NCBI RefSeq assembly: GCF_030691015.1 | Contig: NZ_JAUYFF010000001.1 | Location: 1 to 64,000, forward strand | Reading direction: 5' to 3' | Length of the DNA: 64,000 nt | Origin: Sulfuricurvum sp. | GTDB lineage: Bacteria > Campylobacterota > Campylobacteria > Campylobacterales > Sulfurimonadaceae | Part shown: positions 19,241 through 27,688 of the stretch, piece after piece | How the letters are laid out: every line of letters begins with the position of its first letter | How positions within the stretch are numbered: the stretch's first letter is position 1 | Notes under the pieces: model-generated | Told to the model about the DNA's origin: nothing | Seen by the model: only the letters and a program-made list of their open reading frames with translations | Databases searched by the model: none | Made by a program: the position numbers and the translations under genes

Positions 19241-19246
19241 TATAAT
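19241..19246 (+). promoter_or_regulatory. -10 element of the ispDF operon promoter
   Basis: TATAAT 31 nt before the TTG start of ispDF, with an A-rich upstream run but no clear -35. It would transcribe ispDF, the HP1021-like regulator, the sulfurylase homologue and pgpA. Confidence 0.5.
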
Positions 19247-19276
19247 TTCGTAACAGTTTACAAAATAGGATACATT

Positions 19277-20398
19277 TTGTCTGATTTAACCCTTGTTTTA
19301 CTTGCCGCAGGTCACTCAACCCGTTTTAAAGTACCTGTTAAAAAACAATGGCTCCGTATAGGGCATGATCCGTTGTGGGTTTATGTTACTAACCGTATCA
19401 AAGAATCTCTCCCCGAAGCTACCGTTATTCTCTCCGCTCATGCAGATGAAATCCCCTTTATGACTTCAATGTGCGATTTTACCGTTGTAGCCGGAGGCAA
19501 TACCCGTCAACAATCGCTCAAAAATGCCCTCAAAGAGGTCAAAACCCCTTACGTTATGGTCACCGACATCGCCCGTGCCTGTATCGATCCTGCTCTCATC
19601 ACTCGTTTGTTAGAACACAAGGAATTTGCCGATACCATCGTCCCTGCTCTGAACGTTCATGACACCGTTGTCTATGGTGATGAAACGATAGAACGCGAAC
19701 GGGTCAAGCGGATTCAAACTCCTCAACTTTCCCGTACCGAGGTCTTACGTCGCGCCCTCGAGAGCGATATCGAATACACGGATGAGAGCAGCGCCGTCGT
19801 CGCCATGGGGGGAACCCGCTATTTTGTAGAGGGGGACGAGCGTGCCGCAAAAATAACGCATGCCGGTGATACTGCGGCACTCGAATGCCTCGCACCCCCT
19901 TCAAACGTTATTTTTACAGGTAACGGATTTGACGTTCACCCCTTTGAGGAGGGCAAAGTGATGATGCTCGGCGGGGTAGAAATCGACAGCCCCTATGGGT
20001 TTAAAGCCCATAGCGACGGGGACGTTGCCATCCATGCCCTCATCGATGCACTTCTAGGAGCTGCCTGTCTAGGAGATATCGGGATGCTGTTTCCCGATAC
20101 CGACGCATCCTATAAAAATATCGACTCAAAATATCTCTTGGCACGATGTGTCGAAAAACTCCACCATTTCGGATTTGTCATACTCCATGCCGATATTACT
20201 ATTATCGCCCAAACACCGAAAATCGCCCCTTATAAAGATCGTATGCGCTCTATCCTTGCTTCATTGCTCCATATCCCTCCTGCTCGAGTGAATGTCAAAG
20301 CGACAACAACCGAGCATCTCGGATTTATAGGCCGCAAAGAGGGCTTAGGGGTGATTGCAACCGCATCAGTACACTATTTTGATTGGAAAAACGGATGA
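19277..20398 (+). CDS. ispDF: Bifunctional IspD/IspF (MEP isoprenoid pathway)
   Basis: Fused enzyme (373 aa) combining 2-C-methyl-D-erythritol 4-phosphate cytidylyltransferase (N-terminal, LLAAGHSTRF nucleotide-binding loop, DIARACIDP, RIQTPQ) with 2-C-methyl-D-erythritol 2,4-cyclodiphosphate synthase (C-terminal, GNGFDVHPFEEG, GGVEIDSPYGFKAHSDGDV, GDIGMLFPD, KATTTEHLGFIGR). The fusion is usual in Campylobacterota and alphaproteobacteria. A TTG at 19277 is taken as the start because AGGA lies 7 nt upstream and the IspD domain begins immediately after; a GTG at 19238 would overlap the -10 box. The last codons overlap the next gene by 4 nt. Confidence 0.94.
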   Translation: MSDLTLVLLAAGHSTRFKVPVKKQWLRIGHDPLWVYVTNRIKESLPEATVILSAHADEIPFMTSMCDFTVVAGGNTRQQSLKNALKEVKTPYVMVTDIARACIDPALITRLLEHKEFADTIVPALNVHDTVVYGDETIERERVKRIQTPQLSRTEVLRRALESDIEYTDESSAVVAMGGTRYFVEGDERAAKITHAGDTAALECLAPPSNVIFTGNGFDVHPFEEGKVMMLGGVEIDSPYGFKAHSDGDVAIHALIDALLGAACLGDIGMLFPDTDASYKNIDSKYLLARCVEKLHHFGFVILHADITIIAQTPKIAPYKDRMRSILASLLHIPPARVNVKATTTEHLGFIGRKEGLGVIATASVHYFDWKNG

Positions 20399-21282
20399 AC
20401 ATACTCATTATCGAAAATGAAATCTATCTTGCACAAAGTATCGCATCTAAACTTAGTGATTTAAGTCATAACTGCGATATCTCAAGCTCTACCAAAGAGG
20501 GACTCCGCGGAACACCGTATGATGTAGTCCTCCTCTCTACCAACATCAGCGGACAAGACATCTATCCCGTCATCGAAGCGTATAAAAATGCGGTTGTTAT
20601 TTTGATGGTCAGCTACGTGAGCAACGATACCGTCTCGAAGCCTCTTGCAGCGGGAGCCAAAGATTATATCCTCAAACCGTTTATGATTGAAGAGCTGATC
20701 CGTAAAATCCAACACTTCCAAAATCATGAACGCCTGCGCCGTCAAAACCAAACGTATGAGCGTTATCTTACCCATACGTTTAACTCAATCAATGTGGATG
20801 AAGATTTAGATAAAACAGAGCTTCCTCTCTTCATTTGCAGCGGGTACCAAAAATATGCCGACGCCTTTGCCTTTCGCTATGCGGCACATCATGATAAAAC
20901 ACTCCAATTTATCTCTCTCTCTTCCGCAAAAGCTTTTAGCGATATCGCGGCACAAAGTGAAGATTCAATCTTGTTTATCACCGATTTTCAAAACCTCAAA
21001 AAAAGTGAACACAAACCGTTTTATGAGTTGATCACCGGAAAAAAATGTATTGTGGCCAGTACAGAACCCATCGATAGTCCCCCTTTCAAATTAATCGAAA
21101 TCGAAAGTGAAAATCACCTTTTTGATCAAGGCGAGATTTTACCGATCGAAGATTATGTTAAATACATAATGATCCATTTCCAAAACCGATTTCCGGATAC
21201 GGAACTCTCTAAAAAACTCGGTATTTCACGCAAAAGTTTATGGGAAAAGAGAAAGAAATATGGCATCGTCAAGAAAAAATAG
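20395..21282 (+). CDS. HP1021-type atypical response regulator
   Basis: A 295-aa regulator with an N-terminal receiver-like domain (about 1-120) and a C-terminal Fis-type helix-turn-helix (ELSKKLGISRKSLWEKRKKYG). The receiver lacks the phosphoacceptor: the expected LLD reads LLS (Ser48), and the acidic pair is EN rather than DD, while the Lys of LKPF remains. Helicobacter HP1021 and its Campylobacter homologue have the same defect and the same place right after ispDF; they act phosphorylation-independently on oriC and on redox and metabolic genes. By homology and synteny this is their orthologue. The ATG overlaps the ispDF stop (ATGA), and its own end overlaps the next start by 23 nt. Confidence 0.85.
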   Translation: MNILIIENEIYLAQSIASKLSDLSHNCDISSSTKEGLRGTPYDVVLLSTNISGQDIYPVIEAYKNAVVILMVSYVSNDTVSKPLAAGAKDYILKPFMIEELIRKIQHFQNHERLRRQNQTYERYLTHTFNSINVDEDLDKTELPLFICSGYQKYADAFAFRYAAHHDKTLQFISLSSAKAFSDIAAQSEDSILFITDFQNLKKSEHKPFYELITGKKCIVASTEPIDSPPFKLIEIESENHLFDQGEILPIEDYVKYIMIHFQNRFPDTELSKKLGISRKSLWEKRKKYGIVKKK

Positions 21283-22450
21283 AGCCCTCTATATTGACCA
21301 AGAGGCCGTCTCAGCCCTTACCTTACTGAAATCGGGCATGCTCAGCCCCGTCACCGCATTGATGAATGAAAAACAAAGCAAAGAGGTTCTCAGCAGCGGG
21401 ATGTTTCTCGGAAAAACCTTCCCTTTTCCTCTCATCCTCTCCCCCAGCGGAAAAGTCAATGAGACGATACTCACAAGCGCGCATCAAGGTGAAATCCTTG
21501 ACCTGATCTGTGATAACGTTATTGTAGGGGAGCTTTGTGTCGATGAAGTTTATCCTATTGATCCGCGCGAACGGCTTCATCAAATCTACGGAACGGAAGA
21601 TCTATCCCATCCCGGAGTAAGTGCCACTCATAAGCGATTGGGAAAATATGCTATCTGCGGTGATTACTCTATTGATCTCTCCAGTGTCCAAGCTATTCAG
21701 GAAATGATTACGCAAGCCAAAGAACAAATCGGTGCACAACGGACTACCGCGTTATTTATGGCTGCCAATCCGCTTCATCGTGCCCATGAACGCCTTATAC
21801 GTCAGAGTTTGGAGCATACCGACTTAATTATTATTTTTCTTCTCAAGCCTTACAACAATGCTGATTTAAAATATGATCTTCGCTTTGAAACCTTGAAATT
21901 TTTTGTCGATAACTATCTCCCTCGCAACCGTGTCATAATTGTTCCACTGGAGAGCAGTTATATTTTTGCCGGAAGCAATGAGGTCATACTGGACGCGATC
22001 GTAGCGAAAAATTATGGATGTGACCGCCTCATGATCGGTCAAAATCATGCCGGAATCGGTATGTATTACGATCATAATGCCAATAAATCGATTATCGATC
22101 GTCTTGTCGGTATCGATATCGAAGTGGGCATTGCGAGTGAATACGTCTACTGCAATCAATGCAAAACGCTTGTCAGTGTCCAAACGTGTCCGCACGGTCA
22201 TCACCACCACATCTCGTATCATTCCGAATCGATTCTAGAGCTGATGCGACAAGGGCTTCTCCCACCTGCCGTTTTGGTGCGTAAAGAGATATCCGCCATG
22301 ATCGTCGCATCGTTGTATCCTAATCGGTTCAAAAATCTTGCCAAACTCTATTACGACATTATGCCGGTTAACGGTCTGCTCGAAGAGCACACGGAAAAAG
22401 ATTTCTATGTTGCCCTCATGCGCCTTTATCAGACGACGTCATTAACATAA
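21260..22450 (+). CDS. ATP-sulfurylase homologue lacking sulfate-binding residues
   Basis: A 396-aa protein with the fold markers of sulfate adenylyltransferase: PUA-like N-terminal domain (SGMLSPVTALMNEKQ), an HxxH nucleotide motif in NPLHRAHE, a GQNHAGIG loop, a Cys/His cluster (YCNQCK, TCPHGHHHH) and the C-terminal GLLPP segment. However, the normal sulfate-binding QTRNP reads MAANP, so both the Gln and the Arg are missing, and GRDHAG reads GQNHAG. Campylobacter jejuni, to my recollection, has a homologue in the same ispDF-regulator-pgpA order although it does not assimilate sulfate. Canonical sulfurylase activity is therefore doubtful; an adenylyl/nucleotidyl transfer on another anion is possible. 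Confidence 0.75.
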   Translation: MASSRKNRALYIDQEAVSALTLLKSGMLSPVTALMNEKQSKEVLSSGMFLGKTFPFPLILSPSGKVNETILTSAHQGEILDLICDNVIVGELCVDEVYPIDPRERLHQIYGTEDLSHPGVSATHKRLGKYAICGDYSIDLSSVQAIQEMITQAKEQIGAQRTTALFMAANPLHRAHERLIRQSLEHTDLIIIFLLKPYNNADLKYDLRFETLKFFVDNYLPRNRVIIVPLESSYIFAGSNEVILDAIVAKNYGCDRLMIGQNHAGIGMYYDHNANKSIIDRLVGIDIEVGIASEYVYCNQCKTLVSVQTCPHGHHHHISYHSESILELMRQGLLPPAVLVRKEISAMIVASLYPNRFKNLAKLYYDIMPVNGLLEEHTEKDFYVALMRLYQTTSLT

Positions 22451-22460
22451 GGAATAAAAA

Positions 22461-22967
22461 TTGAATTGGTTTTTTCTGACCGTCGGTTACAGCGGCCTCT
22501 CACCTAAAGCACCCGGAACGATGGGAACACTCGCTTCATTGCCTCTTGGCGTCGCGATACTCCTCTATTTCGGGCCTCAAACCCTTTTCTTGAGCGCTTT
22601 GCTTATCACGCTGATTGCTATTAAAAGAATCAATGTATATGAAGCCACATCTGGAAATCATGATGACCAAAGAATCGTTATCGATGAACTCGTCGGATTA
22701 TGGTTTGCCCTCTCTATAGCACCGGGAATCGGATTTGATATGGCGGCACTGATGCAATGGAATAACGGAATCGCGCTCCAAATAGCCCTTAGCTTTATCT
22801 TTTTTCGTATTTACGACATCAAAAAACCCTCTATCATCGGTCGAATTGACCGTGAAGCCAAGGGTGGTCTTGGGGTTATGGGGGATGATATCATTGCGGG
22901 ATTTGCCGCCGGAATCTCTGCTGCAATCCTTTGGCAAATTATCGTAAAAAGCGGACTAATTAGTTAA
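22461..22967 (+). CDS. pgpA: Phosphatidylglycerophosphatase A
   Basis: PgpA (168 aa) dephosphorylates phosphatidylglycerol phosphate in the inner membrane. Characteristic motifs are KAPGTMGTLASLP, VIDELVGLWFAL, RIYDIKKPSIIGRID and GGLGVMGDDIIAG, where acidic residues bind the metal. Three hydrophobic segments are visible, including a C-terminal helix. Translation starts at TTG 22461, with AAGGAA 8 nt upstream and no ATG nearby. It is the last gene of the ispDF operon, 10 nt after the sulfurylase homologue. Confidence 0.9.
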   Translation: MNWFFLTVGYSGLSPKAPGTMGTLASLPLGVAILLYFGPQTLFLSALLITLIAIKRINVYEATSGNHDDQRIVIDELVGLWFALSIAPGIGFDMAALMQWNNGIALQIALSFIFFRIYDIKKPSIIGRIDREAKGGLGVMGDDIIAGFAAGISAAILWQIIVKSGLIS

Positions 22968-23026
22968 TTACCTCATAAATTCACATCTTGATACTTTCCT
23001 GAGACGATCTGCGCTACACTTTCCAC

Positions 23027-25090
23027 ATGAAAAAGACTCTTTTAATCTATGTGGCACTGATCCTTTTCTTCGGGATCGCCATTGCGGGAATCCTCCACTA
23101 CGGAACACTTTTAGAGAATCCTCTATTCTCTGAAGTCATTGCCCCTGCGGCTTCACTCCCGACAACGATTGGCGACACGTTTCTCAAACAGCTCCATCAT
23201 CCGCTCCCCTTGTTGCTGATCCAGTTTATCGTCATCATGATCGTCACGCGACTATTTGGCTATCTGGTCTCCTTTGTCGCTCAACCCACCGTCGTGGGTG
23301 AGATTGTTGCGGGAATTATCCTCGGCCCCTCACTCATGGGCGCATTGTTTCCCGATATGTTTATCACCCTCTTTCCGAAAGAGTCCCTCGGCAATCTCCA
23401 TCTCATCAGTCAGCTCGGGTTGATCTTTTTTATGTTTGTCGTGGGGATGGAGCTGGATTTTGACAAAATAAAAAAACAATCGAGCGCTTCGGTGTTTATC
23501 AGTCATGTCAGTATCATCTTTCCCTTTTTCTTGGGGGTGGCGTTAGCCTATTGGCTCTATCCGATCTTCGCCTCTAAAAACATCACCTTTATCCCTTTTG
23601 CCCTTTTCATCGGTATCGCGATGAGTATCACCGCGTTTCCCGTACTGGCTCGGATTATCAAAGAGAAAAATATCAGTGATACCCGTTATGGCTCCATGGC
23701 AATCACCTGTGCCGCCGCCGATGATATTACGGCATGGTATATTTTGGCGTTGATTATAGCCTTCTCCATTTCAGGATCGCTCAGTTCCTCCATCGTTTTA
23801 TTGCTCTTTATTGCCTTATATGTCGTCACTATGTTTTACGTCATACGCCCCCTTTTCGCCCGAATCGGACAGGCTCAAAGTGAACGGCTCAGTATGAACG
23901 GGATGTCGTTTATTATCGTCTTGCTCCTTCTCTCTTCACTTGCTACTGAAGCGATTGGGGTACATGCACTGTTCGGAGCCTTTATGGCAGGGGCGATGAT
24001 GCCCTCATCGGCAGTGTCGAGACTCAAAGAACTCATTGCGCCGCGTTTGGAATACGTCAGCCTTTTAGTACTATTGCCCCTCTTTTTCGCCCTAACGGGA
24101 TTACGCAGTGAAATCGGTTTGCTCAACAGTGTAGATGCGTGGCTGATCTGCGGAGGAATCATCGTGATTGCGGTGTTCGGAAAACTCTTTGGAAGCGCCC
24201 TTGCCTCCAAATACATGGGATTTAGCTGGCGTGATTCGTTTGCTCTGGGGATACTCATGAACACGCGCGGATTGATGGAATTGGTGGTTCTTAATATCGG
24301 GTATGAGATGGGGATACTCTCCACAGAACTTTTCACGATGTTTGTCGTCATGGCACTGGCAACAACCATTATGACTGGACCGTTTCTGAATCTCATTACC
24401 CGTGGATTCAAAGAGAACAAAGTCGTCGAAACGATGCAAAAGAGTTTGATCGATCTCCTCTCTCACGAACTGCGGACTCCGCTCACCCTGATACGGGGAG
24501 CCGCCGGTAATTTATCCAATCCACACTTCACCCTTGCCGACAAGGATAAAGAGGAGATGGTTCAAACCATCGTCGAGGGATCACGCCGCATGGAAAAAGT
24601 GATCGATAATTTGCTGGTCAATGCGCGGTTTCGCGAAGGAAAAACCCCTCTGAATAAAACGATGCTTAGAGTGGATGATGTCGTATCTTCTGCACTCTCC
24701 ATAGCTGAGAGTGACTGGAAACGACAGGCTAAACTCTCATTTTCCCCCGATATCCCCCCCCTCAATGCCGATATTGCACTGATTCATCTCGCTATTGGCA
24801 ATCTGCTCGATAACGCCTTTAAATACGGTGACAAGGTGAGTGTCGAAATCACCTCCGCATTTAATGAAATTACTTTGCTTATCTGCAATAACGGCGATCT
24901 CCCCTCTGCCGATACGATAGCAACACTTGGAAATACTCCCGGTCGGCTCGATAATGCGATGGGAAAACCGGGCTCAGGAATCGGTTTACGCCTCTCACAA
25001 AACATCATCGAAGTGCATGGCGGAACATTAGCTATCACATTGGAAAATGACCGTTTTTGCGTTCGGGTAACACTTCGGAGTGAGTCATGA
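23027..25090 (+). CDS. CPA2 cation/proton antiporter fused to a histidine kinase
   Basis: A 687-aa fusion. Residues about 55-440 form a complete CPA2 (Kef/Nap-like) Na+/H+ exchanger domain with PTVVGEIVAGIILGPSLMG and the ion-binding pair Asp232-Asp233 in AAADDITAW. After the last helix comes a HisKA domain with phospho-acceptor His480 (LLSHELRTPLTLIRG) and a HATPase domain with N box NLLDNAFKYG and G box GSGIGLRLSQNIIEVHGG. There is no separate sensor domain, so the antiporter itself is probably the sensor, by analogy with CbrA, which couples a solute symporter domain to a kinase. It overlaps the following regulator gene by 4 nt (ATGA). The signal (Na+, K+, pH or membrane potential) is unknown. 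Confidence 0.9.
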   Translation: MKKTLLIYVALILFFGIAIAGILHYGTLLENPLFSEVIAPAASLPTTIGDTFLKQLHHPLPLLLIQFIVIMIVTRLFGYLVSFVAQPTVVGEIVAGIILGPSLMGALFPDMFITLFPKESLGNLHLISQLGLIFFMFVVGMELDFDKIKKQSSASVFISHVSIIFPFFLGVALAYWLYPIFASKNITFIPFALFIGIAMSITAFPVLARIIKEKNISDTRYGSMAITCAAADDITAWYILALIIAFSISGSLSSSIVLLLFIALYVVTMFYVIRPLFARIGQAQSERLSMNGMSFIIVLLLLSSLATEAIGVHALFGAFMAGAMMPSSAVSRLKELIAPRLEYVSLLVLLPLFFALTGLRSEIGLLNSVDAWLICGGIIVIAVFGKLFGSALASKYMGFSWRDSFALGILMNTRGLMELVVLNIGYEMGILSTELFTMFVVMALATTIMTGPFLNLITRGFKENKVVETMQKSLIDLLSHELRTPLTLIRGAAGNLSNPHFTLADKDKEEMVQTIVEGSRRMEKVIDNLLVNARFREGKTPLNKTMLRVDDVVSSALSIAESDWKRQAKLSFSPDIPPLNADIALIHLAIGNLLDNAFKYGDKVSVEITSAFNEITLLICNNGDLPSADTIATLGNTPGRLDNAMGKPGSGIGLRLSQNIIEVHGGTLAITLENDRFCVRVTLRSES

Positions 25091-25767
25091 CCCCGCGCAT
25101 TTTAATTGTGGATGATGACCCCTCTATACGTCGATTGTTGGCAATGACCTTAGCATTTGCAGGCTTTTTAACAGAGAGTGCTTCAACGGCAAAAGAGGGA
25201 TTGAAAAAAGGTTCCGATGAGCATTTTCATTTGATTTTGCTCGATTTGGGATTGCCGGACATGAGCGGAGTAAAATTTTTAGAGCGCTATAGAGCGGATG
25301 AACAGACTCCCGTCATTGTCGTATCGGCCATCCATGATGAATCGGATAAAATAGCCGCCCTCAATGCAGGAGCGGATGACTATGTCACCAAACCGTTCAA
25401 CACCGATGAACTGATCGCCCGCATTAATGCCAACCTACGCCGAGTCCCTCCAGCACAAGCGACATCTCCGATTTTAATAGTCGAAAATATGCGTATGGAC
25501 ATTACCAATCGGATTGTGAGTATAGAGGATGAATTAATTAAATTGACGCCCAAAGAGTTTAAGCTACTGCGCGTTTTTATGGAGAATCAGGGTAAAGCCT
25601 TAACTCACGCATGGCTACTCAAAGCGATATGGGGAATCGGGTATCAACATGAGACCCACTATCTACGCGTTTTTATCAATCAACTACGTCAAAAGATCGA
25701 AACCGATCCTGCCCGACCGAAATGGATTGTCACAGAGTCGGGGATCGGCTATCGCTTTGTCGGATAG
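25087..25767 (+). CDS. KdpE-like OmpR-family response regulator
   Basis: A 226-aa regulator with receiver (acidic DDD near residue 9, phosphoacceptor Asp53 in LLDLGLPD, Lys in TKPF) and winged-helix DNA-binding domain. The C-terminal sequence around THYLRVFINQLRQKIE, DPARP and VTESGIGYRF is the pattern seen in KdpE. It is translationally coupled to the antiporter-kinase fusion, making a complete two-component pair. No kdpFABC or other target operon is in the window. KdpE relatives control K+ uptake, so a K+/Na+ homeostasis regulon is a reasonable guess; the true targets are unknown. Confidence 0.9.
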   Translation: MTPRILIVDDDPSIRRLLAMTLAFAGFLTESASTAKEGLKKGSDEHFHLILLDLGLPDMSGVKFLERYRADEQTPVIVVSAIHDESDKIAALNAGADDYVTKPFNTDELIARINANLRRVPPAQATSPILIVENMRMDITNRIVSIEDELIKLTPKEFKLLRVFMENQGKALTHAWLLKAIWGIGYQHETHYLRVFINQLRQKIETDPARPKWIVTESGIGYRFVG

Positions 25768-25782
25768 TGCATTGTCAGATTC

Positions 25783-27591
25783 TTAAGCAATAACCCGATT
25801 TCGTCCGCTGTGTTTTGCCTTGTAGAGCTTCTCGTCGGCTCGATGTAACAAATCATCCGCTCGCTCAATCGTATTGAATTCTGCCACACCGATGGAACAG
25901 GTGATGGTTCCGACGGTATCAAAAGGATTTACTTCAATCCGTTGACGCAGTGCATCCGCCATTTTAATAGCGGATGCCAATGAGGTATCCGGAAGGAGAA
26001 TAATAAACTCCTCCCCTCCCCAGCGAGCCACTACATCACTTTGGCGAATCTGTTTACGCAACAGCTCACTGAACGTTTTAAGAACTTCATCCCCTACCAA
26101 ATGTCCGAATTGGTCATTAACCGATTTAAAGTGGTCGATATCCAGCAAAAGGATAGAAAAAGATCTATTATAGCGACGGGCAACCTCTATCGAATGTCCT
26201 AATATTTTGTCAAATTCAAAACGATTTGCAATTTGTGTCAATCTGTCTAACGTCGCCAAATTATTTAGATTCGTAATATCATTGAAAATGACCACATAAC
26301 GGAGCGCATCTTCATACTCAAGCATCTGCACATCCACGGTAAAGGTAGATATTTTTCCGTTAATAGTTATTTTAACTCTGTGCTCACGCTCTTTATGCGC
26401 CAAAATATACTCTGTCCAAACGACACCATCCGTCTGGGGTTGCAAATAATTTTCTGTTTCTGCCGATTCAAACAGTTCACAAATACAGCGGTGATTCTGA
26501 TGAAATTCATCCAATGAGCGATACTTAAAATACTTGTAAAAAGCGGTATTGGCGTAAATGATTTCTCCGTTATCCATAACGACAATAATATTTTTTTGAG
26601 AATTAAGTATCGTAGACGTATAGGCCTCTTGATAGATTATTTTCTTCGTCATACGGCTAAATACGTATTCAACAATCCCTAAAAGTATGATTATAATGAC
26701 GAGGGTCACCATCAAGCTCTCTAAAATAATCTCCAAAGCTTCTTGATATCCTTGTGTAACGTCATTGAAGCACAAGAACATCCCGATCGGATTCCCGTCA
26801 TTGCCTGCTAGATGGATGGGAATGACATCATAATCTTTACCTTGTATATGGATAATACGCTGATTTAGCGCCGGATTATCTTTTGCGAACGCTTCTATCA
26901 ACGGTTTTTGAAAAGGGCTCAAATGAGGAAAACGGTATCCGCTGTATTGCAGTTGATATTTTTGATCGTCCGCCGCTGCCATACGGCTCTCATGCAACAT
27001 AAACAGCGTTTCCATTTTTGTTGATTTAATGAGTTTGCTGATAATAGCATCCGGATCAATTCCAAATTCCAATGCGCCGATATAGATATTTTTATCGGTA
27101 AACGGGACGACAATCCGATACGCGATCCCCTCAATTCCCCCCTCGAATCCGGTGTGTACGCTCTGGGTTCGGTGGGTTTTCTTTATCATGGGGCGACGTG
27201 CCGCGATATCGTCTCCAAACACCTCTTTCCGATGCATACGAAGAATCGATTTTCCATCCGGTGCATGAAACTGCATCACGATAAGATGCGGATTTTCTTC
27301 CCGAAGGGTGTTGTAGCGCGTCAGGGTAAGTTCATACAATTTATTTGAGTCACGCGCAACCATTGCTTCTTTGATTCCGGGTGAGCGGAGATTTGCATAG
27401 GCACGATAAATATAAAAAGATTCCAAATCTTTCTGGATAAAATCATATACTCTTTTAATATTTTGAGACGATGTAAATGCTTTTTCTGATGCGATTTGTT
27501 TTTCATGATACAAAAAATAGGTTGTTAGAATCGTTGAAACAACAAAAATAAGCAAGGTAATGGATAACTGTACGCGCCGCTTAAAACTCAT
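25783..27591 (-). CDS. Cache-PAS diguanylate cyclase (copy 1)
   Basis: A 602-aa membrane sensor: transmembrane helix at about 9-28, a periplasmic Cache-like domain (about 30-290, with FHAPDGKSILRMH and GFEGGIEGIAYRIVVP), a second helix near 295-315, a PAS domain (about 330-440) and a GGDEF domain with RWGGEEFIILL and the RQSD inhibitory site, hence predicted active and product-regulated. AAGGGG lies 4 nt before the ATG. It is a tandem paralogue of the gene at 27689-29500 with the same length and domain order. A 97-nt gap holding a long palindrome separates them. Confidence 0.9.
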   Translation of the reverse strand: MSFKRRVQLSITLLIFVVSTILTTYFLYHEKQIASEKAFTSSQNIKRVYDFIQKDLESFYIYRAYANLRSPGIKEAMVARDSNKLYELTLTRYNTLREENPHLIVMQFHAPDGKSILRMHRKEVFGDDIAARRPMIKKTHRTQSVHTGFEGGIEGIAYRIVVPFTDKNIYIGALEFGIDPDAIISKLIKSTKMETLFMLHESRMAAADDQKYQLQYSGYRFPHLSPFQKPLIEAFAKDNPALNQRIIHIQGKDYDVIPIHLAGNDGNPIGMFLCFNDVTQGYQEALEIILESLMVTLVIIIILLGIVEYVFSRMTKKIIYQEAYTSTILNSQKNIIVVMDNGEIIYANTAFYKYFKYRSLDEFHQNHRCICELFESAETENYLQPQTDGVVWTEYILAHKEREHRVKITINGKISTFTVDVQMLEYEDALRYVVIFNDITNLNNLATLDRLTQIANRFEFDKILGHSIEVARRYNRSFSILLLDIDHFKSVNDQFGHLVGDEVLKTFSELLRKQIRQSDVVARWGGEEFIILLPDTSLASAIKMADALRQRIEVNPFDTVGTITCSIGVAEFNTIERADDLLHRADEKLYKAKHSGRNRVIA

Positions 27592-27640
27592 AAATCCCCT
27601 TATTTACAATACGCTTCTATTCTCAAAATGGCTTGCTTTT

Positions 27641-27668
27641 AAATGTAATATAACGTTATATTACATTT
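27641..27668. repeat. 28-bp perfect palindrome between tandem diguanylate cyclase genes
   Basis: Each half is AAATGTAATATAAC followed by its exact reverse complement, centred on ACGT at 27653-27656. It sits 20 nt after the stop of the upstream gene and 50 nt before the start of the downstream gene. It could be an operator or an mRNA hairpin; a U-tract is absent, so a classical terminator is less likely. Confidence 0.6.
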
Positions 27669-27688
27669 TATCCTATAATAACTTTTTC

